A stretch of 35,820 nt of DNA, from the NCBI RefSeq assembly GCF_003337485.1, contig NZ_QPJJ01000018.1, positions 1 to 35,820 on the forward strand, read 5' to 3'. Shown here piece by piece: positions 15,190-23,023 of the stretch (its first letter is position 1; each line of letters opens with the position of its first letter). The translations under genes were made by a program, and so were the position numbers. This DNA comes from Saliterribacillus persicus. Its GTDB lineage: Bacteria; Bacillota; Bacilli; Bacillales; Amphibacillaceae. Below the pieces are notes generated by a model. That model ran no database searches. It had not been told where the DNA came from and saw nothing but the letters and a program-made list of their open reading frames with translations.

Positions 15190-16062
15190 ATGGAATCTTT
15201 AAGTAGGACACCTCATGAAAAAAAGTCACTGTTTCAGATGATAAGAAAGCACAATAAAAAGTTCATAGGTCTTATCACAACCATATTAGCACTGTTGTTT
15301 ATAAGTCCGTATATTTATATTATTTTTACATCTATTAAACCATCTTCAGACGCAATAAGTAGTACTCCTACGTTTTTCCCACGGGAGCTATCCATAGAGA
15401 ATTATATTGCTATGTTTGATCAGATGCCGATATTAAGCTACTTTTTTAATAGTTTTATCACGGCTTTTATTAGTACAGTCTTGTCTGTGCTCTTGGGAGC
15501 ATTAGCAGCGTATGGTTTAGCAAGGTTTTCGTCGAAGTTAGGAAATGTATTTCTTTTAATTACATTATGTATCCGTATGATACCGATGATAAGTATTGCG
15601 ATTCCCATGTATATCATTATAAATTCAATGGGGTTAATCGATACGCATGCAGCCTTAATCATAACTTATACAAGTATAAATGTTCCTTTTGCAATATGGT
15701 TGATGATGGGATTCTTTAATAATATCCCGAAAGAATTTGATGAAGCGGCAAGAATAGATGGATGTAATATTTTTACATCTTTTATAAAAGTCATCTTACC
15801 AGTATCATTACCAGGTTTGGCAACTACAGCTATATTTTGCTTCATGCTCGCATGGAATGACTTTTTATTTGCTTTATTATTAACTAGTACAAATGCTAAA
15901 ACAGCTACAGTTGGAATTTCTGAATTTTTAACTGCCTATAATCTAGATTTAGGTCCAATGACAGCTGCAGCAGTTAGTTTTAGCTTACCTGTCATGCTTT
16001 TTTCAATACTAGTTCAAAGATATATTGTTAGTGGAATGACACTAGGATCTGTTAAAGGGTAG
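15190..16062 (+). CDS. ABC transporter permease, MalG type
   Basis: A 290-residue partner permease has an N-terminal segment around 24-44, further hydrophobic segments, and the EAA loop FDEAARIDGCNIFTSFIKVI (about 186-205). The C-terminal tail MTLGSVKG is characteristic of MalG-like subunits. GAGAGGAG precedes ATG 15190, 14 bp after the first permease. It completes the heterodimeric channel that imports the operon's sugar. The GH32 gene follows 38 bp later. Confidence 0.93.
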   Translation: MESLSRTPHEKKSLFQMIRKHNKKFIGLITTILALLFISPYIYIIFTSIKPSSDAISSTPTFFPRELSIENYIAMFDQMPILSYFFNSFITAFISTVLSVLLGALAAYGLARFSSKLGNVFLLITLCIRMIPMISIAIPMYIIINSMGLIDTHAALIITYTSINVPFAIWLMMGFFNNIPKEFDEAARIDGCNIFTSFIKVILPVSLPGLATTAIFCFMLAWNDFLFALLLTSTNAKTATVGISEFLTAYNLDLGPMTAAAVSFSLPVMLFSILVQRYIVSGMTLGSVKG

Positions 16063-16100
16063 AGAATTTATTGTTACATCAAAGTAAAGGGGACAACTTT

Positions 16101-17573
16101 ATGACGAAAAATCATCGTGAACAAGCTATGAAAGCAAATGTTTATATAAATCAACAACAAGAAAAAGTGAAAAATACTAAATATCGATTAAACTATCACA
16201 TGATGCCACCAGTAGGTTGGATGAATGATCCGAATGGATTTGTCCAATATAATGGCGAATATCATTTGTTTTATCAACACAATCCTTACGCCGCACAATG
16301 GGGACCGATGCATTGGGGGCATGCTAAAAGTAGGGATTTAGTCAATTGGGAACATCTTCCCGTGGCACTAGCACCTTCTGAATATTATGATAATGGTACA
16401 ATAGATGACCATGGCTGTTTCTCAGGAAGTGCAATAGAAAAAGATAGTGAATTATATTTACTTTATACAGGGCATTCTATTGAACGTAACCCTATGCAAG
16501 TACAATGTATAGCTAAAAGTAGAGATGGAATCGATTTTATCAAAGAAAATCAAAATCCTGTCATTGACCATTTTCCAAAGGATGGGTCAAAAGATTTCCG
16601 TGATCCAAAGGTTTGGGAATATGATAATCAATATTATATGGTAGTAGGTTCTAATAAAGATGGAAAAGGAAAAGCTCTCTTTTACCAGTCATCTAATTTA
16701 ATAGAATGGGAATATAGAGGGGTAGTAGCTGAAAGTAACGGTAAACAAGGCGATATGTGGGAATGTCCAGACTTATTTCCATTGGAAGAAGAACATGCTC
16801 TTATTTTTTCACCTATGTACGGGGAGAAGAATGAAAAACCTATTATTATTTTTGGTGAAATGGATTACAAAAAAGCTAAATTTTCACAGGGAAAAAGTAT
16901 GCTGTTGGATTATGGACATGATTTTTATGCACCTCAGACATTGATAGATGAAAAAGGAAGAAGAATTATGATCGGCTGGATGGACATGTGGTTTTCAAAA
17001 CGACCATCTGAGGAAGATGATTGGGCTGGAGCTATGACCATTCCTAGAGAATTAACTTATAATCAAAATGGAAAATTTGTACAAAAACCAATTGAAGAAT
17101 TAAAAACCTTAAGAAAAAACCATCATCAGATGGAAGGTTTTGATATAGATGGCGTGCAGAGGCTTCCCGACTTAGATGGAAGTGCAACCGAGTTATGCAT
17201 TGATTTTGATATAGCTAATTCTGATTCATCTGTATTTGGACTTCAGTTAAGATGTTCTAAAGATAGATCAGAAAAAACAATGATTAAAGTAGATACAATT
17301 AATGAGGAAATCATTGTGGACCTAACATCAGCTGGTAAAGGAGAAAGTGGAATTCATAAAGCACCTTATCGCTCAAATACTAACGGAAAATTGAACTTAA
17401 GATTATTTCTTGATACGACATCCTTAGAGGTATTTGTGAATCATGGTGAGCAAGTAATAACAAATAGGATATATCCCCACGCTTCTAGTAACGAAGTAGA
17501 TTTATTTGCTGAAGGGGGAAAAATAAAAGTATTAAACGTAGATAAATGGTCTTTAAGATCAGTATGGAAGTAA
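16101..17573 (+). CDS. GH32 beta-fructofuranosidase (fructosidase/sucrose hydrolase)
   Basis: This 490-residue glycoside hydrolase family 32 enzyme lacks a signal peptide, so it is cytoplasmic. The five-bladed propeller carries WMNDPNG (40-46, nucleophile Asp43), FRDP (166-169, transition-state Asp168) and ECPD (221-224, acid/base Glu221). A C-terminal beta-sandwich follows from about residue 350. It splits terminal beta-fructosides such as sucrose, inulobiose or short inulin chains. ATG 16101 is chosen for AAAGGGG 8-10 nt upstream; the TTG at 16071 lacks one. Its position between transporter and fructokinase suggests that it cleaves the disaccharide product of the GH91 protein or imported fructo-oligosaccharides. 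Specificity between invertase and inulinase types is not decided by the motifs. Confidence 0.93.
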   Translation: MTKNHREQAMKANVYINQQQEKVKNTKYRLNYHMMPPVGWMNDPNGFVQYNGEYHLFYQHNPYAAQWGPMHWGHAKSRDLVNWEHLPVALAPSEYYDNGTIDDHGCFSGSAIEKDSELYLLYTGHSIERNPMQVQCIAKSRDGIDFIKENQNPVIDHFPKDGSKDFRDPKVWEYDNQYYMVVGSNKDGKGKALFYQSSNLIEWEYRGVVAESNGKQGDMWECPDLFPLEEEHALIFSPMYGEKNEKPIIIFGEMDYKKAKFSQGKSMLLDYGHDFYAPQTLIDEKGRRIMIGWMDMWFSKRPSEEDDWAGAMTIPRELTYNQNGKFVQKPIEELKTLRKNHHQMEGFDIDGVQRLPDLDGSATELCIDFDIANSDSSVFGLQLRCSKDRSEKTMIKVDTINEEIIVDLTSAGKGESGIHKAPYRSNTNGKLNLRLFLDTTSLEVFVNHGEQVITNRIYPHASSNEVDLFAEGGKIKVLNVDKWSLRSVWK

Positions 17574-17641
17574 TAAATGAAAAAGTAACGCTCTGAGAGG
17601 AGTCTCATAAGGATGAGTAAAAGAAAAGGAGCAAAATTGTA

Positions 17642-18517
17642 ATGAGGGAGAAATTATTAGGCTCGATTGAGGCAGGTGGGACCAAGTTTGTTGTGGCCGT
17701 GGCAGATTTCGATTTCAATGTAAAGGAAATAACACAGTTTTCAACGACAACACCGGAAGAAACGCTTGAAAACGTGATCAATTTCTTTAAACAATTTGAA
17801 CTAGCGTCTATTGGCATTGGTTCCTTTGGGCCTGTCGATGTGAACATAGAATCGAAAACTTATGGACATGTGCTGAACACACCTAAAGCGAATTGGTCTG
17901 GATTTGATTTCTTAGGAACCTTGAAAAGAACCTTTGATATCCCGATGTATTTCACCACGGATGTAAATGCTTCGGCCTACGGGGAGTATATTAAGGGTTC
18001 TGCGCGTAATGCTAATTCGGTAGTTTATTTCACGCTTGGTACAGGTGTCGGTGGTGGTGCTCTCCAAGATGGGCAGTTTATTAGCGGGATCGCTCACGCT
18101 GAAATGGGTCATGCGACGGTTATCGCGCACCCTGAAGATACGTATGACGGAGGTTGTCCTTTTCACAGCAATCATTGCTTTGAAGGACTTGCTGCTGGTC
18201 CAACACTAGAAGGGCGCACGGGGATTAAAGGGGAAAAACTCCCTCGAGATCATAAGGTCTTTGATTATATCTCCTACTATGCAGGGCAAATTGCCTTTAA
18301 TACCTTCGTGAACATGGCACCAGAGAAAATTGTTTTCGGGGGTTCTGTCCTCCAAGAATCGGATATGCCAAAGGTTCGCGCGTATTTCAAACAATTTAAC
18401 AATGGCTACGTTGCAACGCCAGATTTAGAAGAACTCATCGTTCGTCCAAGCATCGAGAATAACGGATCCGCAACCATTGGCAACTTTGGATTGGCAGTGA
18501 GGGCGTTAAAAGAATAA
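17642..18517 (+). CDS. ROK family fructokinase
   Basis: This 291-residue ROK sugar kinase resembles the ScrK/GmuE (YdhR) fructokinases. The phosphate-binding EAGGTKF (10-16), FGPVD, catalytic Asp107 in TDVNASAYGE, GTGVGGGA (133-140) and the zinc site with His163, Cys172, His175 and Cys179 (HPED...CPFHSNHCFEG) are all present. It phosphorylates fructose to fructose 6-phosphate with ATP in the cytoplasm. This gives the entry into glycolysis for the fructose released by GH32. AAAGGAG lies upstream of ATG 17642. It is 68 bp after GH32 and probably in the same transcript. Confidence 0.92.
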   Translation: MREKLLGSIEAGGTKFVVAVADFDFNVKEITQFSTTTPEETLENVINFFKQFELASIGIGSFGPVDVNIESKTYGHVLNTPKANWSGFDFLGTLKRTFDIPMYFTTDVNASAYGEYIKGSARNANSVVYFTLGTGVGGGALQDGQFISGIAHAEMGHATVIAHPEDTYDGGCPFHSNHCFEGLAAGPTLEGRTGIKGEKLPRDHKVFDYISYYAGQIAFNTFVNMAPEKIVFGGSVLQESDMPKVRAYFKQFNNGYVATPDLEELIVRPSIENNGSATIGNFGLAVRALKE

Positions 18518-18644
18518 GTAAGTAGTTCTTCATCTCGCGTGGCTCTTCCAGGGAAAACACGAATTCGTAAGGCTTTACTTCCAACTATATAAAGGAAAAA
18601 ATAGTTCATGAACAAACACACTGAATTGATAGGAGAATCTATAT

Positions 18645-19988
18645 ATGGCTAGTAAAAATTATTACGACGTAACCGAGTGGCCTGTTGGTAATCCTTATGA
18701 GGATATTGGTGAGGTAATCAATAGCATTATAGCAGATATTAAAAGTAGGCAAACGGACACTGATGTGAATAATGGAGGTAAGCCGGGTGCCGTTATCTAC
18801 ATTCCACCGGGTGATTATCATCTTGGTAGTCAAGTAGTGATAGACATCAGTTTTCTTAAAATTATGGGATCTGGACATGGGTTTACATCTTCGAGTATTC
18901 GTTTTAATACTCCTGAGGAGGAATGGGCCGATCTGCATGAATTGTGGCCTGGAGGAAGTCGCATACTCGTAGATATTCCTTTAGAAGAACAGGACGAGGA
19001 ATATAAAGGAGCTGCTTTTTATATTGAACGGAGTGGAAATCCCAGACTTAGTTCCGTAGAGTTTTCTAACTTTTGTATCGATGGTTTGCATTTTAAGGAC
19101 GATGGTACAGGCGAAACAACTCCGGAAAACTCATACACGAACGGGAAAACAGGTATATATGTTGGGAGTGCTTGTGACTCATTTCGGATTACAGAAATGG
19201 GACTTGTATATTTAGAGCATGGCATGGCTATTTATCATGCAGATGCACTCACTATACATGATAATTTCATAGCTGAATGTGGAAACTGTATCGAACTAAG
19301 AGGTTGGGGACAGGCTTCAAAAATAACCGATAACTTGATAGGAGCCGGTTTTAAAGGATATTCCATTTACGCTCAAAACTTTGGTGGACTTTTGATTACA
19401 GCGAATAATGTTTTTCCGCGAGGGGCAAGCAGTATCTATTTCGATGGTGTGACGCGTTCTAGTATCACAAATAATAGACTTCATTCCTTTTATCCAGGAA
19501 TGGTGGTATTCAAGGAGAATTGTTCGGAAAACTTGGTTTCCTCCAATCACTTTTTGCGTGATCATGAACCCTGGACACCTTTTCTCGGAATAGACAATGG
19601 TTTAGATGATTTGTATGGCCTGCTAAATATCAGTGGCAATAATAATACTGTCATTGCTAATCACTTTTCTAAAATAGTGAATACCGACAACATTAAGCCG
19701 GTAGGTGCAACACCTGTAATTATACGTGTTGTTTCAGGTAATGGGAATTATATATCTAATAATCATATGGTGGCCACGAATGTTGATGCCAAGACGAGTG
19801 ACTCTTGCTTCTCTGCACAAGTAGACGCCTTATTGACTACTGAAGCATCAGAGCAACTTATCGTAACAACAGTATTGGTAGAAAAAGAATCGCTACAAAA
19901 TACGATTCTTGATTCGGGAAGTGACGTGCAGGTTGTTATGGACAAGACTGTAAATGCATTTAGAGCCACTCCAATGCCAGGAGCATAA
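18645..19988 (+). CDS. GH91 inulin fructotransferase / difructose-anhydride hydrolase family protein
   Basis: This 447-residue right-handed beta-helix protein is recognised as GH91 by blocks shared with Arthrobacter inulin fructotransferases: GEVINSIIADIKSRQT, GKPGAVIYIPPGDYHL, GSGHGFTSSSIRFN, ELRGWGQASKITDN, FLRDHEPWTPFLGIDNGLDDL and TPVIIRVVSGNGNYIS. Asp200 and Glu211 have the 11-residue spacing of the catalytic pair reported for this family. Family members either cut inulin to difructose anhydride I or III, or hydrolyse the anhydride to inulobiose. Secreted lyases carry a signal peptide; this protein begins MASKNYYDVTEWP without one and sits with an importer. A cytoplasmic difructose-anhydride hydrolase role is therefore favoured, by inference. 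A TAGGAGA site precedes ATG 18645, and the operon terminator follows at 20068. Confidence 0.9.
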   Translation: MASKNYYDVTEWPVGNPYEDIGEVINSIIADIKSRQTDTDVNNGGKPGAVIYIPPGDYHLGSQVVIDISFLKIMGSGHGFTSSSIRFNTPEEEWADLHELWPGGSRILVDIPLEEQDEEYKGAAFYIERSGNPRLSSVEFSNFCIDGLHFKDDGTGETTPENSYTNGKTGIYVGSACDSFRITEMGLVYLEHGMAIYHADALTIHDNFIAECGNCIELRGWGQASKITDNLIGAGFKGYSIYAQNFGGLLITANNVFPRGASSIYFDGVTRSSITNNRLHSFYPGMVVFKENCSENLVSSNHFLRDHEPWTPFLGIDNGLDDLYGLLNISGNNNTVIANHFSKIVNTDNIKPVGATPVIIRVVSGNGNYISNNHMVATNVDAKTSDSCFSAQVDALLTTEASEQLIVTTVLVEKESLQNTILDSGSDVQVVMDKTVNAFRATPMPGA

Positions 19989-20067
19989 ATAATATTCAAC
20001 TATGGTTTTGTGGTGCTTCCTAACTATGGAAGTCCCTTTTAAAAAATGAAGTTATATAATATTAAAT

Positions 20068-20100
20068 AGCTGAGGGAGAAGTCTGCCCTCAGCTTTTTTT
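20068..20100. terminator. terminator of the sugar operon
   Basis: AGCTGAGGG (20068-20076) pairs perfectly with CCCTCAGCT (20086-20094) around a 9-nt loop, followed by a T run to 20100. It lies 80 bp after the GH91 stop and directly abuts the stop of the convergent FusB-like fragment. Confidence 0.9.
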
Positions 20101-20483
20101 TAGTAGTTCTCTACGAATTTATTCAACTTTTCTAATGTAATTAGATTTTCGTTACATTTATTACTATCACGGCAAATAAAATTACCCTTATTTTTATACG
20201 TGGCTTTTCCAGTTTTTGTTCTAGCCATAAACAATCCAACATCTTCATATCCATTACATAATGAACAAATTCCTTTTATACTATTATCAAAACTACCTTG
20301 TATCCCCTTTAATTTTCCATTGTATTCAACAACAAGAACTTTTTTTGCAGAGCGAATATCATACCAACCTAAATATGATATATCTCTAAAATCTAAAGTA
20401 TCAAGAGGTGGTATTTTCAACTTCTTTGCTTTAGGAGAATACATATTGAAGTAACGGCTCCAAGAGTTGAAAAAGGCTATCAT
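20100..20483 (-). pseudogene. FusB/FusC-like EF-G-binding protein, C-terminal zinc domain only
   Basis: The 127 residues match the C-terminal treble-clef zinc domain of FusB/FusC-type EF-G-binding proteins: LDFRDISYLGWYD, GKLKGIQGSF, then Cys73 and Cys76 (CSLC) with Cys104 and Cys110 (CRDSNKC). Full proteins have about 213 residues, and the N-terminal helical half is missing. The frame opens at MIAFFNSWSRYF without a ribosome binding site. The upstream sequence instead matches a dispersed repeat also found at 22494-22582, so the gene was probably cut there. FusB-type proteins rescue EF-G from fusidic acid, but chromosomal relatives have other or unknown roles. A functional stand-alone domain is not excluded. 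Confidence 0.7.
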
Positions 20484-20545
20484 TAATGGTGGTCTTTTTT
20501 GGTGAGTAAACTTTTGGAATATTATGTTAAAATTAAATTAACGTA
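20455..20545 (+). repeat. dispersed repeat, copy 1 (terminator-like plus AT-rich promoter-like part)
   Basis: This stretch matches 22494-22582 in order: CAAGAGTTG, CTATCATTAAT, GGTGGTCTTTTTT, then TTGGAATATTATGTTAAAAT and an AATTAAATTA tail. The GGTCTTTTTT part looks like a terminator end. It precedes the small lipoprotein gene at 20623 and overlaps the 5' end of the FusB-like fragment on the other strand. Confidence 0.6.
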
Positions 20546-20622
20546 CAGGAATGTGCAAGAAGTATAGTTTGGTATTAGAGATATGTATTTTTCAACTACT
20601 TTTAATAAATGGTGGTGATTTT

Positions 20623-20949
20623 ATGAAATTAAGGGTTGTTATATTGTTCCTTTGTAACACTTTATTAGTTAGCTGTTCGGATAAAGTTGACCTATCAAAA
20701 ACTTACCAAGGCGATTATTATTATGGGGTAGTTGAAGAAGTATGGGATAATCGTTTCACACTTGTCCCAATAGAAATTGACCCTGAGGTTGATATTGCAC
20801 CAAGGTTGTTTTTCATAACTGAGGCGACAAGTTTTATTAACGTTGAATCACTTGCTTCCATAGAAGAAGGGTATAAAGTGAAAGTTTGGGTGGAAGATGT
20901 AAATTCAGACAAGCTGGTAGCAACAAAAGTACAAGTTCCAGAACATTAA
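20623..20949 (+). CDS. small lipoprotein, DUF3221/YobA-like
   Basis: A 108-residue protein has a lipoprotein signal with lipobox LLVSC. A beta-rich domain follows (YYYGVVEEVWDNRFTLVP..., ending VKVWVEDVNSDKLVATKVQV) that looks like the OB-fold of YobA-type DUF3221 lipoproteins. ATG 20623 is chosen because GGTGGTGAT lies 5-8 nt upstream; a longer frame from 20551 lacks such a site and would spoil the signal peptide. The function is unknown. It is the first of a run of small forward genes, each with its own intergenic space. Confidence 0.7.
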   Translation: MKLRVVILFLCNTLLVSCSDKVDLSKTYQGDYYYGVVEEVWDNRFTLVPIEIDPEVDIAPRLFFITEATSFINVESLASIEEGYKVKVWVEDVNSDKLVATKVQVPEH

Positions 20950-21010
20950 TGGAGATCTGAACTTTTCATATATTATATAAAAAGTGCTTTCTCTTATTTA
21001 AGTAAAGGGA

Positions 21011-21037
21011 GCGATTGTTCACTAAGAAAGCAATCGC
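21011..21037 (+). repeat. interspersed stem-loop repeat, copy A
   Basis: GCGATTG-N13-CAATCGC forms a perfect 7-bp inverted repeat (TTCACTAAGAAAG in the loop). It lies 48 bp before the lipoprotein start at 21086. Related copies are at 21940-21963 and 24294-24320. Confidence 0.65.
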
Positions 21038-21085
21038 ATATTGAACTAGAGCAGTAGGTTACTTGAAGAAGGGAAGTATTAGAAT

Positions 21086-21493
21086 ATGGGAGTGAGTACC
21101 ATTAATAAATCATTTCTCTTATTTTTACTTGCAATAGCCTCTCTAATCTTTGTCGCAAGTTGTGGTGTAGCTGACGGTGGTAAAGTGACAGCTAAAGACG
21201 TATTGAAACAAAATAATGATGCAGATATTATTCAGTTTGATGGATTTATTTTTAACAATGTTACAAATTTGGATTGGTTTAAGGATGATAAGGAGGAAAT
21301 TTCATTTTCTAAGGAACATTTTATTGGTGAAATCAAAAAACAGACAACCAGCGTCTTCGGGTTTAGTGACCTAAATGCAACCAAATTACCTAAAGGGACA
21401 AAGGTTTATTCAGTTGATGAAAAAGATAAAGGAATGTTATTTGTGGAATATGAAGGAGAAATATTATATTATATGAAACTTCTTGAAGGATAG
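21086..21493 (+). CDS. small hypothetical lipoprotein
   Basis: A 135-residue protein has a hydrophobic signal (SFLLFLLAIASLIF) and lipobox VASC, followed by a soluble domain with DIIQFDGFIFNNVTNLDWF, KGTKVYSVDEKDKGMLFVEY and EGEILYYMKLLEG. The last part resembles repeat-containing Bacillus lipoproteins of unknown role. AGAAGGGAAG lies about 9 nt before ATG 21086. It should be anchored on the outer face of the membrane. No enzyme motif is seen. Confidence 0.75.
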   Translation: MGVSTINKSFLLFLLAIASLIFVASCGVADGGKVTAKDVLKQNNDADIIQFDGFIFNNVTNLDWFKDDKEEISFSKEHFIGEIKKQTTSVFGFSDLNATKLPKGTKVYSVDEKDKGMLFVEYEGEILYYMKLLEG

Positions 21494-21596
21494 TAAGTCT
21501 ATTCAGCTAACTAGTGCTTGTGTAAAGGATGGAATAGTAACGCAATAAAAATTAATTTTAATAATAGAAATTTAAAGCTTAAGGGGGACTATCGAT

Positions 21597-21884
21597 ATGA
21601 AATTAAGAGACCGTCTTTTTAAGAACAGAATAAAACCTATTGTAATTACTCAATTTATATTGCTTATCCCAATGCTAGTATTTATATACTTATCTTTTAC
21701 GACATATCCCGTAAATTTATTCTTCTCTGGATTTGTACAAATTTTTCTTGCGATATCTATGTTTTTAATGGGAATAGAACAATATATCTTAAAAAAGAAA
21801 GGATGGTCAATTGCTTGCTTTATCGTATCAATACTTGTTCTTGTAGTTGCGGTTCAAAGTTTTTATGTTTCAACCTTAAATTGA
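21597..21884 (+). CDS. small membrane protein, DUF3953-like
   Basis: A 95-residue protein has a basic N-terminus (MKLRDRLFKNRIKP) and three hydrophobic segments (about 15-34, 40-60 and 70-90). The pattern FLMGIEQYILKKKGWSI between segments two and three is what makes it resemble the DUF3953 family of Bacillus. AAGGGGGAC lies upstream of ATG 21597. The function is unknown. Confidence 0.7.
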   Translation: MKLRDRLFKNRIKPIVITQFILLIPMLVFIYLSFTTYPVNLFFSGFVQIFLAISMFLMGIEQYILKKKGWSIACFIVSILVLVVAVQSFYVSTLN

Positions 21885-21939
21885 TAGTCCTTTTTAACAA
21901 GAAGGATTGTTAAGCAGTACAATTAAACTGACAGGAAAA

Positions 21940-21963
21940 ATTGTTCAATAGGAAAACAATCGC
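21940..21963 (+). repeat. interspersed stem-loop repeat, copy B
   Basis: ATTGTTCAATAGGAAAACAA followed by TCGC repeats the TTGTTCA...CAATCGC design of copy A and continues into CATCTTGTGATAAA, which is close to copy C. It lies 81 bp before the gene at 22045. Confidence 0.6.
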
Positions 21964-22044
21964 ATCTTGTGATAAAGCCGCAGGATTGTGCAATAAGAAT
22001 TATTGTATTTTTATGGAAAATACTAATGTTAGAGCGAGGTAGTG

Positions 22045-22479
22045 ATGAAAAGAACGTTATTGTTTTTTATAATATTTATTCTTACTTTTACATAATCTGT
22101 TCAAGCGTTAAGTTGGGCTTATCCTTTTGTTTTTTGGAATGGGAACGTTTATGAAGTCAAAGAAGAAAATGTAATAGCTAATCAAATTGGAGAAGTAAAA
22201 ACAAAACCTAATAATATGACTGGATATTATTTCGGAAATGCTTCAAATGCCTATCCTAAAGGTACGAAGTATTTTAAAATAAATAATATATCAACTAGAA
22301 ATGCAATAGCTGTTGAAGTAGGGGACAATGAGTGGCAAAAAGCTGTATATGTCCATCAGGCACCTTTTCATTGGATGGATATATTCACAAAAATCCTACC
22401 TATCCTTATATTAATAGCAATCGTCATTATCATTTTAATACGCTTAAAAAAACGAAAAAATAAGCAATTATATAATTAG
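22045..22479 (+). pseudogene. small membrane protein gene with a nonsense codon in its signal peptide
   Basis: From ATG 22045 (behind GCGAGGT) the frame reads MKRTLLFFIIFILTFT, then TAA at 22093-22095. It continues in the same frame, without further stops, with SVQALSWAYPFVFWNGNVYEV to 22479. The rest includes GEVKTKPNNMTGYYFGNASNAYPKGTKYF-type sequence and a C-terminal membrane segment (residues about 112-133) with a basic tail. A CAA to TAA change at codon 17 explains the break. The family is a familiar Bacillus hypothetical with a signal peptide, SWAYPFV block and a C-terminal anchor; its function is unknown. Confidence 0.75.
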
Positions 22480-22493
22480 AGTTTATTCATTAA

Positions 22494-22582
22494 CGGGTAG
22501 CAAGAGTTGCACAAGACTATCATTAATTTGGTGGTCTTTTTTTACGGGTAATTTATTGGAATATTATGTTAAAATTAAATTA
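22494..22582 (+). repeat. dispersed repeat, copy 2
   Basis: This matches 20455-20545: CAAGAGTTG, CTATCATTAAT, GGTGGTCTTTTTTT, then ATTGGAATATTATGTTAAAA and an ATTAAATTA tail. The AAGAC...GTCTTTTTTT pairing can act as a terminator for the gene ending at 22479. The AT-rich second half could hold the promoter of the gene at 22648. Confidence 0.6.
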
Positions 22583-22647
22583 CAAAGATATTAAAATAAC
22601 GGAGCGGGTTAGAGTACGAAGTAAAAAAATGTATAGGAGGGATACAA

Positions 22648-22980
22648 TTGCAAGAATGCGAGAAATGTCATACGGAATTTAAATGGATAGATATTTATAA
22701 ATCAGTTTTGAAATCAACTAAAATAAAAATCACAGTGTATTGTAGACAATGTGAAACCGAACATGTTATCAATCTAGAATCAAGAATAATAAGTGTTTTT
22801 TTTATGTCTTTAACGGCGGTAATTAGTTTATCTGTGGTATGGTATAATTTCGATACTTTTGGGCTACTATCCTTTTCCTTATTTATCTTAGTGTATCTAG
22901 TATTATTGACTTTTGTCTTTACAATAACACCTTTCATATTTAAGTTTCATTCTATATATCATTCTAATTATAAGGTATAA
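22648..22980 (+). CDS. zinc-ribbon membrane protein of the CXXC_20_CXXC type
   Basis: A 110-residue protein starts at TTG 22648, 7 nt after AGGAGG. The N-terminal half holds two CXXC pairs (Cys4/Cys7 and Cys32/Cys35, 24 residues between pairs) that should bind one zinc. The C-terminal half has two membrane segments (about 48-66 and 72-95). This architecture fits the small Bacillus family known for paired CXXC motifs (TIGR04104-like). The function is unknown. The gene at 23024 follows after 43 bp and may be co-transcribed. Confidence 0.75.
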   Translation: MQECEKCHTEFKWIDIYKSVLKSTKIKITVYCRQCETEHVINLESRIISVFFMSLTAVISLSVVWYNFDTFGLLSFSLFILVYLVLLTFVFTITPFIFKFHSIYHSNYKV

Positions 22981-23023
22981 AAAAAGAAATCTAAAATCAG
23001 TAACAGATTTGAGGGGATTACCT

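Noticed and set aside
21969-22154. Forward frame of 61 codons starting MIKPQDCAIRII
   Set aside because: It shadows the better frame at 22045, which has a ribosome binding site, signal peptide and conserved domain apart from one nonsense codon.
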